The notes beneath the pieces were generated by a model. It was given only the letters and a program-made list of their open reading frames with translations, was not told where the DNA came from and searched no databases. Shown here in pieces: positions 33,960 through 46,049 of a DNA stretch of 64,000 nucleotides. Source of the stretch: Ailanthus altissimus (taxonomy: Eukaryota; Streptophyta; Magnoliopsida; Sapindales; Simaroubaceae); NCBI GenBank assembly GCA_946807835.1, contig OX327686.1, positions 11,160,001-11,224,000 on the forward strand, written 5' to 3'. Positions within the stretch are counted from its first letter, which is position 1; each line of letters begins with the position of its first letter. The position numbers and the translations under genes were made by a program.

Positions 33960-36433
33960 AAGAGGTGGGTTTGGACATTGAACTTGGAAATGTTGGGACT
34001 AGAATTGAATAGAGTTGATGCTGAGGACCCGCTGTGAGCTGGTTGCTTTGGAGGACTTGAGAAGCACAATGAACATGAGATCACAAGTAGGCACAGACAG
34101 GGTTATCGATGACGGTCCTCTGATGCTCAAGTGAGATGGGAGCTTAGTGGTGAAGCTTCTTTAAGGTTTTGCCTCTAGATAAAGAATGTAGAGAGAAAGC
34201 AAAGAGAATTTTCTTACTAAAGTGGTTATACTTTTTCTCAATTTTTCTCTTATCTAAATTCAAACGTGAAGCTAAGACTTTGAGCGTAGAAGAAACTGAC
34301 CTAGAGAATACCCCTCAAGGGTGACACATGGTGACATTCAATTAAAGATCCATCCCTTTTATGAGGAGTATTTTAGAGAAACTACTCAAATAGAGGTATT
34401 TGGATTATTACACCCCTTTGAGGTTTAGAGTACTAGGCATCTTCAGATTATGTGCTTTTAGGATGACTGATGAACACTTAGACTTACATATTTAATAAGG
34501 GTTTTATATCATGTTTTTGTATTACTAGTGTCTTTAACCCCTTAAACTTAAGTATGTTTACAATATTGTACCTAATTAGCTTTTAACTGTTTTGTGGCAG
34601 GTATGGTAAAATAGATATAACTTTCTACCTAAGAATTAAATTGAAGTGATTATTGATCCCATGAAGAGGTGACTCAATGGGATAACATATTGTATTTCAT
34701 AAGGTATTTAAAATTTGAGCGTTTAGAAGGTTAAAATAACTTAAAATAGAACTAGTCTGCAATATAGGCCCAATCCCAACAGTCATCAATATTTGGCCCA
34801 TAACTATAAAAATAAGTATTTAATATGTATTAGACAACTCAATTTAGAATGATAAGAGACCTATCTACAACATTGATGTTTTGAGTGACAGCTAATTCGG
34901 ACCACATCAATTCCAAATTGGATAAGAAAGTAGGTGCATTAATGATAATCAATGTAAATTATTTGCCACCATTCTTGACTTTTATCATCCAAGTGGTTCC
35001 CTCTTTATTTGTTTCAATTTATTCATATTTTTTTATAAATAGGTAGTATGTTTATACCCAAAACATGTAATTAGAGAGTTAGATTTTAGTTCAAAACACT
35101 TGTCTTTTGAATTATCTCTTTGTAATATTATTTCTCTTGTTTACTATTGTAAAGTCATGTTATCTCTTCTTTCATTTCTTTTCTTTTTCTTTAGTTTTAT
35201 TAAGTCTAAGTAATTTTCTTTATGCTATGGTGAAACTCTTGGTAAGGTAATACTTAACTCTTATTCATGAATTTAATGTTTTATTTATAAGTTATGCAAA
35301 TTTATATATGATGTATTTATTTTGTTTGTAATATTAATATTCTGTCTTCTAAGTGGTGTATCTTGATTTATTATTAACAAACTTTATACTTTGCACAATA
35401 AATTCTTGAAAATATTTACAAGATTTGGCGTATATACCATTTCTTGTAAAGTGGGAGTCTTGATTTATTGTAGATAAATATAAAGATTGACATAATAAAT
35501 ACTTGAATCCATTTATAAGATTTGATGTATAATAATTCAAAGAAATAAATACTAATTAATATATAAATGATGATGAACTTTAATTGTTATATTTTTCGGT
35601 TGGAACTTCCTTTGTGTGAAGATTCCAATTGAGTTGTAAAAAGAGTTAAATATATTCTTACTTCTTATGCCAAGAGTGGATTCCCATAACTTTAGCTTTT
35701 ATTTGAATTGGTTAGTTATTAATATTTACAAACATCTTATACTACATTAATTATCTTTAAAGTTATTATAGTTTGTAATTTTAATTCTATTTCCTTGTGG
35801 ATCGACCCCATTCTCATCGGGTTATTTATTACTTCGACAATCCTATACTTGGGAATAAACTCTTATATTCTGGACATGTCAATGGCCATCTTTGTTAGGT
35901 GAGTAGCTGGGAGAGCTAAGTGAGTTACAGGTAATGTCTCATTGAGCTCAATGTATTCAATGTTGGATTATCAAAATAAATCCAAACAACTCTAATCCTT
36001 TTATCAGTAGGGGCAGGGTTCTGGTACGTGCTAATGTAGAGGTTCATCATTGGAATTTTTAAGATTTTCCTCTTACACCTTTTCCCTAGGTCTAATCATT
36101 GAATCATATGGCTTTCAGTTGTACCGTTGATAGGACTCGATGGTAATATGGCAGAAGCCTGAACTCTTCTGACCTATGCAGCAGGTGGTGGGATAAATAA
36201 TGATATGGTAAGTAACTTGGCCACGATAACGTGTCCCTTGTGAGTGGGACTGAATGATGACATATGTCATTTTGTTGATCTTATTTAATGGCATTTTTTA
36301 ATGAAGTTATAAGGGCCTATGAATCCGAACCCATGCTCAACTTGTTAAAATAGTCTTATCTTGGACTGAGCTACCCTTTGGGGAAACTAAACTTAAAGAC
36401 TCATCTAGAATTCTTCATAGGACCTAAGTGTCA
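33960..36433 (-). repeat. Tat-like LTR, interrupted by an Athila solo LTR
   Basis: On the minus strand it starts TGACACTTAGGTCC at 36433, right after a polypurine tract (GGGAAAAAAAAAG, 36434-36449). It ends near 33960 after the U5-like run CTCACTTGAGCATCAGAGGA. Segments 34290-34467 and 35882-36433 match 53110-53290 and 53290-53843 in order, showing that the Athila LTR at 34468-35881 was inserted into it. The lower border is approximate. It lies next to the plus-strand ORF relic at 37440. Confidence 0.65.
34468..35881 (+). repeat. Solo Athila LTR, inverted relative to the full element
   Basis: A 1414-bp sequence starting TGATGAACACTT and ending CTGGACATGTCA, the reverse complement of the LTRs at 39714-41143 and 51258-52687. 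Flanking pentamers are ATGAC (34463-34467) and ATGGC (35882-35886), a target duplication with one change. There is no internal region. Confidence 0.88.
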
Positions 36434-36449
36434 CTTACTTTTTTTTTCC
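36434..36449 (-). other. Polypurine tract of the Tat-like element
   Basis: On the minus strand GGGAAAAAAAAAG directly precedes the LTR start TGACACTTAGG, the primer site for plus-strand DNA synthesis. Similar purine-TGACA junctions occur at 39033 and 53843. Confidence 0.6.
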
Positions 36450-37439
36450 CAATATCAATCTCCCTAGTTCTTAGTATTAAAGCGGGGAGATAGTAGGAAC
36501 TACATATCTCTGATGACACATAGCATCCTTCTATTAGTAGCCCCCTCATTTATTTATTTTATTTCTTTTCCCACATCCTCTCTTTAGGGGGTTTTAACAG
36601 GAAACATTCTGCCCTACCTATTCTTTTTGAAAAATTGGTCAAAGGCATTTCATTCTTTTACGTAGAAAGTGGAGACACTAAGGTCATTTTGATTCTGCAC
36701 CATGCATTAAGTAGGACTTTGACACGGTCCCACCATGTCTAAATATGGCACCATTATCCTTTTAATGTTACGCCATGTGATGAAATCCTGGGAGGTAGCC
36801 AACATGGACAGTTCAGATAACCCGTCTCTCTCTTCTGGACTCATTTCTCTTTCAAACTCTTAAGTCTATAGTTATAGCATTTAAAGTGAGAAATGGTTCT
36901 ATCTTCCCTCTTTTTGATTTACTTCAAATTCTTTGAGAGAACTTATTTTTTTGGTCACAACCATCACTGACCTCCAAGTGATATTTCAATAAGTGGGAAC
37001 TTCCTTATATCCTATTCTTGTTTTTTCTTACTCTATTCCACCTTTCTCTAATTATCTCCTTCTTCACTACGTTCCACCTATCATTGTTCGTATGATTGTG
37101 GTTTTTCTATCTTGGTAAAATCAATCTTCTAGCAACCACCACTTCTCAAATCTTCAAAAGGTAAGAACTTACTCACTCTGATTTTTGTGCGGGTAGTTTT
37201 TGATTAAATAAATTAGTAGGACTGAGGCTTAATATTAATGGTGTCAATGTAAGATAACAAAGGCGTAGATTAGAGAGGTGACAAGTAGTGGTCGTAACCC
37301 TTTAAGTTTTATAAAGTTAAGCAGTAAGAGTGAATCAATAAAAGTAGAGAAAATTAGAATTGAGTCTAGTTATTCCAATCTTGGTCTTTGGAAAGGTAGG
37401 GATGAATCCTTTTGGTAGGTACCCCTTAAATCTAGTTCC

Positions 37440-38760
37440 TCTCATTTCAGGAAGAAGAGAAAGTAGCCTTCTAAACAAACTGCTACCACTTCTTTCAATA
37501 AGTCTTCCCTTAAGGGCTCCAAATCTTACACTCTAATTATCGATCCTTGCATCCCCCCCGAATGAGAGGTGGCCATATTCGAGGAGTCCCTCATCCTTGT
37601 CCTTAGACTCCCATTGTAGCCTTTGTTTAGAGAATTACTTACTACTCTAGATTTAGCTCCTGCCTAATTAACCTTGGCTTCTTGGAGTTCGATTATGGGG
37701 TGTCACCTGTTATGAAAGAAAGCTTTTGGTGTTGACTTTTCTATGAAAGATTTTAGGAACTTATTCTGCCTTAGGAGGAATAACCTTGCAAAGGGTACTT
37801 TTAAAGTGAGTTCTTGGGATAAAAAATACTAATCCCATTAGTGAAAATAGGACCTAAGCCAACTTAAAAGTGCACTAACTCTTGTAGGTAAAGACTAGGG
37901 CTCCACAGTTAAGATTGGTTGTACCTTGAAAGGGATTTGATCCCAGTTTGCTCTTGAAGGTATATACTTTTATTTCTTCCCTTATTCTTTACCCTTATGA
38001 TTGCTTTACATTATTTAATGTGATCTTCAGAGTTTAAGAGATTCTTTCTCATTTAAGGCCATTAACCATGTTTCTCTCACTTGTACCTTTGTTTCTTCAT
38101 GCATTATTAGACTAAGGACCTCAAACTAGTCCACTCTACTCAAGAACATGTTATTTTTATTATTGACTCCTCTCTTGCTTTTGATAATGATGATTCTGAT
38201 ATGTTAGATGAATGTCATCTAAAAGATGTTGGTTTGATTAGATTTCTATCCTAAGAATTTCTAAGATGGGTTAGTAAGCTCTTGCATTCTTTCTTTAGTT
38301 ATTTGGTTATGCTTTAAGATTAGCATGGTTGTGACACTTTTATAGCTTGACTTCTTCTTCATCGTTGCTAATCTTTTCTTTATTTTTATGGGGACAATGT
38401 TTGCTCCCTCTTTCGTAATTACCTCAACTCCATCAGAAAGTTGAAAGGTGATAATTAAATGCACTACCTAATTAGAGATCTTCCTAGTCCCCTCAAGCCT
38501 CGCGATTTTAGTGCCCTTGCTAAAAGAAGTTTTATCGTCTTTCCCACTTCCAAGTTTGTAAGCACAGATCCTTTTGGGACCAAAAAGAGGAAGGCTCCTA
38601 AATCCAGCCTAGCCTCCATTAATTCTCTATACTATAAGGATCTTAGTCTCAGGCTTAAGAGAAAATCGAGCGTCTATTATCCCACCTACAGTATGCTTAC
38701 AAAACCCTTCCTACTGAGCTGTTTCTATTCATATCCCAGCAGGACTCACTAAGTGCACTA
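37440..38760 (+). pseudogene. Plus-strand ORF relic of a Tat-like element (gypsy-type transposon domain)
   Basis: Read in mixed frames on the plus strand: FEESLILVLRLPL near 37570, LLTTLDLAPA, LASWSSIMG, and near 37740 SMKDFRNLFCLRRNNLAKGT. These resemble the domain annotated in plants as putative gypsy-type transposon. The open stretch 38459-38752 (97 codons, rich in Lys, Ser and Arg) may be its linker. It lies antisense to the Tat-like LTR at 36433, as expected for an additional antisense ORF near a 3' LTR. Many stops are present. Its function is unknown. Confidence 0.45.
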
Positions 38761-39713
38761 TCAAGAGCCTTGGGTCTTACGCATAAGGTAATTTTTGTCA
38801 TCCCCCTCGGCTGATTCATATCTTTTGCTCTTTCATGTTGTGTCTTTGTTGTTGGTGATGCCTTTCTATATTGTAGGTTGCTTACACCTTAGGGAGCACA
38901 AGAAGATATAATAGGGGGCTTTGAAGGTTATATTTAAGAACTTAGAATTCTTCAAGTAGCTTCGAGAGAGAGCGAGGAGGTATTGAGAATTAAGAAAGAT
39001 AATTACCAGCAGAAATTTGCTTTATAGAGCCTAAATGTCACCTAATTTTCCCCTTAAAAATTCATTTTGGTATGGATGACTTTGCAAGCCAACATGTCTC
39101 ATTTTTTAGTTTGATCTTTAATTGGCATTTATTTAACTATTTTTCATTGTACATCAAAGTTGCTTTCTTTAATTTATTTCATGTGTTTTTTTAATAAAAA
39201 TCTATCTCATGTGTTTTAGTTTAGTTATATGAAAACATATAAAAACATTTTTTCATAAAAGAAAAAGCATTTGGAACATAGTATCTGAAATAAAAGCTAT
39301 GACCTATTTATCCATATGGTATTTCTTTTTTTGCTCAAATTTTGAAAAAATAGTTTTGAGAACATCTAATTTATCAGAAAATCTTATATTTTAAGACCTA
39401 TACATGGTAATCTATTGAATTTAACACATCTCATATACAAAATCGGTGTATACTTTTTGCTTACATTAACTTTGGGAGTAAACGTTATTTTTGCCCAAAC
39501 TTTGTAGGCCCACGAGCTCAAGGGCCCAGCAGTCTCTTGAGACTAAACTAGCAAGTATTTGTTTACTGAGGAAGAGCAATAACTCAGTAGAGGCTGCTAA
39601 AGCTCAAGACCACTGAGTAAAATTACTTAAAGAGGTTCGTTTGGCTTAACTAGGTTGGAGAACGCTACTAAGATTGTGTTTAGGGCCATATGAGGTTCAA
39701 CCTAAAAGCCTAC

Positions 39714-41143
39714 TGACACATCCAGAATATAGGTGTTTATTCCCAAGTGCAGGAATGTCGAAGTAATAAATAACCTTGCGAGAACGGGGTTGATCCATAG
39801 GGAATTAGAATTAAAATTACAAATTATAAATACTTTAAAGACAATTAATGCAATATAAGATGTTTGTAAATATTAATTCAATTAACAAATTTAAATAAAA
39901 GTTAAGGTTAAAGGGATTCATTCTTGGTATAAAAAGTAAGAATATATTTAACTCTGTTTATAATTCAATTGGAATCCTCACACAAATGTGGTTTCAACCA
40001 GAAGATATAACAATTAAAGTTCATCGCCATTTATATATTAACTAGTATTTATTTCTTTCAATTATTATACACCAAATCTTATAAATGGGTTCAAGTATTT
40101 GTTATGCCAATCTTTATATTTGTCTACGATAAATCAAGACTCCTACTTTACAAGAAATGATATATATGCCAAACCTTGTAAATGGTTTGAAGAATTCATT
40201 GTGTCAACTATAAAAGTTGTCTATAATAAATCAAGAGGCACTTTAGAAGAAAGTGTATTAATATTACAAATAAAATAAATATATCATATATAAATTTGCA
40301 TGACTTAAGAATGAAGCATTAAATTCATGAATAAGAGTTAAGTACATCTTATTACCTTGCCAAGAGTTTCACCATTTCACCTTAGCATAAAGAAAATTAC
40401 TTGGACTTAATAAAACTAAAGAAAAAGAAATGAAATGAAAGAAGAGATAACATAATTTTAGAATAATAAACAAGAAAAATAATATTACAAAGAAATAATA
40501 CAAAAGATAAGTATTTTAAACTAAAATCTAGTTCTCTAATTACATTCTTTGGGTATAAAATGCTATCTATATATAGAAAAACATGGATAAATCGAGACAA
40601 ATGAAAATGAAATCACTTGGATAATAAAAATCAAGAAAGGTGGCAAATAATTTACATTGCTTATCATTAATGCATCCACTTGATTATCCAATTTAGCATT
40701 GATATAATTCAAATTAGCTGTTACTCAAAACATCCAAGTTGTAGACAAGTCTCTTATCTTTTCAAATTGATCTGTCTCATATGTATTAGATACGTATTGC
40801 TATAGTTATAGATCAAATACTGATAACTATTCGGACTGGGCCTGTACTGCAGATCAGTTCTGTTCTTGGCCATTGTCCACCCTCTAAACGCTCGAATTGC
40901 AAATTCTTTGTGAAATATAATATGTTAGCCCATTGAGTCATCTCTTCATCGGATCATGAATCACTCCAAATAGATCTTTAGGTAGAAAGTTATGCCCATT
41001 TTACCAAACCTACTACAAAACAGTTAAAAGCTAATTAGGTACAATATTGTAAACATACTTAAGTTAGGGGGGTTAAAGACACTAGTAATACAAAAAAAAT
41101 GATATAAAACCCATATTAAATGTGTAATTTTAAGTGTTCATCA
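39714..41143 (-). repeat. Athila 3' LTR
   Basis: 1430 bp, plus-strand ends TGACACATCC...TGTTCATCA. Aligns along its whole length with the 5' LTR at 51258-52687 and, inverted, with the solo LTR at 34468-35881. Confidence 0.93.
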
Positions 41144-41160
41144 CAACCCCAACCAGCTTA
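41144..41160 (-). other. Athila polypurine tract
   Basis: On the minus strand AAGCTGGTTGGGGTTG directly precedes the 3' LTR start TGATGAACAC. G-rich tracts of this kind prime plus-strand synthesis. Confidence 0.6.
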
Positions 41161-42535
41161 TTGCTAGTCCTTAACAATTCAAGCATAAATAAAATTTGAA
41201 CACTACCTAAGTATTTCAAACACATGTCAATTCAAGATCACAATTGCTGTAAATGTTATTTCAATCATAACTTTCAAAATTGTGTGTATGTGAATTAAGC
41301 CTAAGTCGAAGTTTTCTTACCACAAACCACAACATATATAGCCTTGAAAATATTTTTTCAAGTAAAAGTCTCAACTCCATATCCTCACAGGTAAATAACT
41401 TGTTTAATGGGTTAGGATTTCACTCATGGATTTGAAAAATAGATAATCGCTCAACAAAAGGTTATATTTAAGGACAGACAGACAGACAAACAAACTAACA
41501 TTCATCCAAAAATAAAAAATCAATTATTTAGAGCCAAACCATTCTTTCCACATGCTCGCTTTAGGAATTTAATTATTTTATGCAAATCTTACGAATAAAG
41601 AGTTCAGTGATAAAATTATTTCCTAATGACTTTTATCTTCTAGAATTGAACGAATACTTTATTGAACTGAGTTGACTTTTTTTTATACTACTTTTTTGTG
41701 TTTGTTTTTATTTTTATTTTTTCTTAAAAGACATAAGGAATCATTACAAAATAAGATCAATTTATTACCATAAATACTTTTCCAAAATATTTTTTTTTTT
41801 TATCATCTTTTAGCTAAGCAACCAAATCATTCCTTATCCCAAATAATATAATTTCAAACAAAAATTAACCATTTTAAAAGATCAATGAAAGTTCGTAAGT
41901 TGTTATCTCAAACCTATACACTTACTTACAAAAGATATGTGAGTTTTGAAAAGAATATGTATACTTAAACATAAAAATTCTCTTGGCTATATATATTGAA
42001 TCATCCATCTTACCACAAGGCTTAGTATTGTGCTCAAGAAATAATTTCAGAAATTATTCTTTAGTAACCTAGATAAAAAAATATTATTTAAACTAAACAA
42101 TTTTGAAATCATACCTCGATAGCAAAGCAAACCTATTTACGCAAGAATTTACCAAAATCTTAAGCAACAAACATAAAATGCATTAAAAATAAACTAATAG
42201 AATGTGTTTCAAAAGTTTAGTAATGTACTCTTTACTCTGCTATTCTAGAACTAGAATGCGTCTCAAGAATACATAAATAAATATTTTACTCACGCCATTC
42301 ATAATAAAAAAAATTTAATAGAGAAAAAAGTGATAACAAAAAATAAATAAATAACACTAACATTATATATCAACTATACTCTCCTCAATCAGATTGAGAT
42401 ATTATCTTCAATGTCAAAATATAGAAAGAGTAAATATAGAAGATATTACCTGAAACATCTTTTATTGAAAATTAAACCTGCAACAAAATAAAACAAGCTA
42501 TAAAAAATGCTTTAAAATACATAAAAGTAGATAGG
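41161..42535. other. Non-coding 3' region of the Athila element
   Basis: AT-rich, without coding motifs, between the LOG-like copy and the polypurine tract. On the minus strand TTGTTGCAGGTTT (about 42484) and TTTCAGGTAATATC (about 42455) look like a splice acceptor and donor, but nothing coding lies between them. Confidence 0.45.
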
Positions 42536-43188
42536 CTACAGAAGAAGCGTCAAATCTATCTTACATTTATTTTCACTGTCATCAGTATACCAATCTATCT
42601 GACGCGTTGTTGGATCAAATAAAAGTGTAAAAGCTTATAGTTCATCGAGTAACTGATCAAGAGTTGAAGCAGAAATAAGGATCTATCGTGCTGCAGATGA
42701 GACAAACTATTTTTTCACCGTATAGTCAAGAAAAGATAACAACCCATTACAAAAACTATTAACATTTAACAAACCAATAGATTTTTGGTAGACTTGCAAT
42801 TGTGCCCATAAGACAATTTAAAAAATTTCCTCTAAAGTTTCGAAACCTCCAGGTACAGCTATAAAGGCATCAGCATTCTGAAGCATGAGAGACATTCGCT
42901 CTTGCATTCATGATACCTATAACTCATCTCTAATTATTTTTCTTACAATGTTTCCAACAGCTAGAGCTTTCGGTATGATACCCAAAACTCGACTGCCTTT
43001 ATTTTGTGCAGCGGTTGCTATATGTCCTATTAATCTAAGACTACCTCCCCTATATACTAAATTATTTTTCGCTCAGCTAACACCTTACCAAGGGTTTCTG
43101 CTGCTTTTACAAACTCTCTAATTTTTCCAGGGCTAGATCCACAAAAGACGCAATTTTTTGTGAATCTACGAATTGATGTTCCTTTCAT
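42536..43188 (-). pseudogene. LOG: LOG-like cytokinin riboside 5'-monophosphate phosphoribohydrolase, intron-free decayed copy
   Basis: LOG enzymes release active cytokinin bases from their nucleotides in the cytosol. From ATG at 43188 the minus strand reads FTKNCVFCGSSPGK, LGKVLAERKI, then after a 1-base frameshift near 43060 VYRGGSLRLIGHIATAAQN, RVLGIIPKAL, NADAFIAVPGGFETLEEIF and WAQLQVYQKSIGLLNVNSF. Near the end it has FDPTTRQIDWYTDD. That is the whole family, about 217 codons, in order. The motif PGGxGTxxE has Glu for the second Gly, and YGGG is YRGG. Six in-frame stops, several at former Gln codons, complete the decay. Plant LOG genes normally contain introns; none is left here, which suggests an mRNA-derived copy. 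It lies in the element's sense direction between integrase and 3' LTR. A TATA-like TCTATAAATA lies about 70 bases upstream. Confidence 0.9.
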
Positions 43189-43303
43189 TATTACACTCAC
43201 ATTCTCTCATGAATGATTTGAGTTTGTATAAAGATGTAAAAATAATGCAATGTATTTATAGAGCCAAAAGGTGTTGTAAAGTTAAGTCACATGGGTTGTT
43301 GGC

Positions 43304-43753
43304 TTAAAATGCAAAATTTTCAAAATCGACTATGGGTGGTTGGTTGTTAGAAAAGATGTTTAGGTTTGAAATGAAACATTTAAAAATAACAGCTACAGTA
43401 AATATGTACAAAAAGTTGTGATTGTGGCTCACATCTTTCTCTAGTTTTACGTCCAGAAATAGCTTAAACGCCCTCTGTGGGTCAGGGATAGGCTTTCCAT
43501 CCAATTTTCTTATGAATTGGCAAACAGGGTCTTTTAAAGTCAGATTCCTGAGACTCTACCGCTCATGTTCTTTTAGGAATATGTCCCATAATTCACGAAT
43601 TGCAATATGCACATATCCACTAAGATGCATATCTAGATTCGATAAGATATCATCTAAAAACTCCTTACTCAAGCCATCCTTAATGAACCTAATTTTATCT
43701 TCGCGATTTATAGACACCATTCCTAAAGTGTGACAACGTGTGTTGCAAGTCAT
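43304..43753 (-). pseudogene. Unidentified reading frame between integrase and LOG copy
   Basis: One minus-strand frame of about 150 codons with a single internal stop. It contains INREDKIRFIKDGLSKEFLD, then GYVHIAIRELWDIFLKEHER, and after the stop DPVCQFIRKLDGKPIPDPQR and AFKLFLDVKLEKD. It may extend upstream by a frameshift to 43842 (MPGLGKSSFVKKMKSKTIKR). I do not recognise it. Athila elements often carry an envelope-like ORF in this position, but no signal peptide or membrane segment is evident. It could instead be a second host fragment. The near-open frame makes it more than chance. Confidence 0.4.
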
Positions 43754-44233
43754 GCGTGCATACTTGTAACAAACGCTTAATCGTTTTACTCTTCATTTTT
43801 TTTACAAAAGAGCTTTTACCTAAGCCAGGCATGTAAAAAATTAATAAGTCTCAAAATTCACCTGTCAATCGAACTTTGACTTCAATTAACCAATATAAAT
43901 CAATAGGTATATTTATAATCATTAATAACCTTAATCTTTCACATCTTACTTGGTAAATTTTCTTTAAGGAATTTTGAGGCAATGAGGAAAAACGCTTTTT
44001 TAAATTCTTTAGAATGGCATCTATTTGTTTTAGAAAGGGGGAAGAATAGAAGGTATTAGTAATTATGAAAAATTGACAAAACCGACTTGAAATATCACAG
44101 AGTACCATTATCCGCCACTTAACCGGGGTGCAAAATAAAACTTTAACAAAAATACTAAATTAACCTGCAAGTAAAAAAAATAAAGTTAAAGAAGAATAAA
44201 TATATATAAATATGTAAATATATAAAATAAAGA

Positions 44234-45345
44234 TTAATTGGTCTCGTAACAAGGGTTAGACAGAGACACAAATTCTTCATAAAAAGTTTGGTTTTCTATA
44301 AACGGCTTGAGTCTTTGCCCATTTACCTTAAACACATTCTCATTTCTAGGATTTTCAATATCAATTGTTCCATAAAGATACACATATTTCACAATACAAA
44401 GGTCACTCCATCTCGATTTTAAAATTTTAGGGAATATGTGAAGTCGAGAATTATAAAGTAAAACATTCTGACCAGTATCAAATGTTTTTCTTTGAATTCT
44501 TTTATCATGAAAAGCTTTGATTTTAGCTTTATGAATTTTTGAATTCTCATATGTATCATTTCTCAATTCTTCAAGTTTTTTTATTTGTAATTTTCGTATA
44601 TATCTAGCAGAATCAAGATTTGCTTTTAAAGTTTTAATAGCCCAGTAGGCTTTATGCTCAAGTTCCACAAGTAAGTGATAAGGTTTCTCATAAACTATCC
44701 TATAAGGAGACATACCCAATAAAGTTTTAAAAGTAGTTCTATAAGCCCATAGTGCTTCATTAAGTCTTAAAGAATAATTTTTACGATTTGGGTTTACAGT
44801 TTTTTTTAAAGTTTGTTTTATCTCTTTATTTGTTAATTCAACTTGTCCACTTGTCTGAGGATGATAAGGGGCTGCAACTTTATGAGTAATACCATATTTT
44901 TTCATTAATGTTTTAAATGGCCTATTACAAAAAAGCTTACCCCCACACTTATAATGGCTCGAGGAATTTCAAATCGACTTAAGATATTTTCTTTCAAAAA
45001 TTTCATGATTGTTTTATGGTAATTATTTTGACATGCAATAGTCTTAATCCATTTTGAGACATAATCTACTGCGACTAAGATATACGTAAATCCAAATGAT
45101 AGCAGAAATGGTCCCATGAAATCTGTCCCCCAACAATCAAAGATTTCAATAACAAGAATAGGGTTCAAAAGCATCATGTTTCTTTTTAAAATTGATCCCA
45201 ACTTTTGATAATTTTCGCACGTTATACAAAATGCATATGTATCTTTAAATAAAGTAGGCCAATAAAATCCACACTGCAAGATTTTGCAGCTGTTTTCTTT
45301 GATGAGAAATGTCCCCCACATGCTTCAGAATGACAAAATTTAATA
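44234..45345 (-). pseudogene. Athila integrase, inactive
   Basis: The zinc-binding start reads CGFYWPTLFKDTYAFCITCE. The core follows with FDCWGTDFMGPF (first catalytic Asp present) and [21 protein letters not shown] replaces the usual IISDxGSHF, so the second catalytic Asp is Val. [18 protein letters not shown] keeps the Glu. The C-terminal part ([20 protein letters not shown], then [20 protein letters not shown]) is open to 44234. The frame changes once near 44905. Confidence 0.9.
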
Positions 45346-45491
45346 ACTTTACTTACTTCATTGTCAGGTATGCATCTTCAAAATATTTGGTCATGATAAT
45401 ATTTGAAGAGATAAGGATCATCCTTATAAAACTTTCTTACCTCAGTTAAAAATTTCTTTTTTTCTTAAGCATTCCATTGAGGTGACATTTT

Positions 45492-45960
45492 TCATGTTAC
45501 AAGAAAATTAACAATATTAGCATACCAAGGTATTGTAACAGTAGAAAATAAAATTTCATCAAGAAAAAAATCATTAATAGGTGTTATTTCTATTGATGAA
45601 TCTGGTGCGAGTCTTGATAAGTGATCTGCAATAACATTCTTAACTCCCTTCTTATCCTTGATAATGATAATAAATTCTTGAAGCAATAGAATCCATCGAA
45701 TCGATCTTGGTTTTGAATCATGTTTTGACATTAAGTACCTTACAGCAGCATGGTCAGTAAACACAACAGTTGAAGAATCAATTAAGTAAGAAGAAAATTT
45801 GTCTAATGCAAATATTACAGCAAGTAGTTCTTTTTTAGTTGTTGTGTAGTTCATTTGTGCACTGTTTAAAGTTCTACTTGCGTAATAAATTACATAGAAT
45901 TTACCTTCTTTTCTTTATCCCAATACAACACCAACAGCGTAGTCACTAGCATCACACATG
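45492..45960 (-). pseudogene. Athila RNase H domain
   Basis: NYTTTKKELLAVIFALDKF, VVFTDHAAVRYLMSKHDSKP and RWILLLQEFIIIIKDKKG are the characteristic RNase H/connection motifs of this lineage, with NVIADHLSRL closing the domain. The upstream part near 45950-45860 (CDASDYAVG-like) is in another frame. Confidence 0.88.
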
Positions 45961-46049
45961 AGCTCAAAAGGTAAAGACCAATCGGGAGATTGTATGATAA
46001 GAGCAGATGTTAAGTGGTCAATTAATTTTTCAAACGAATTTTGATTCTC

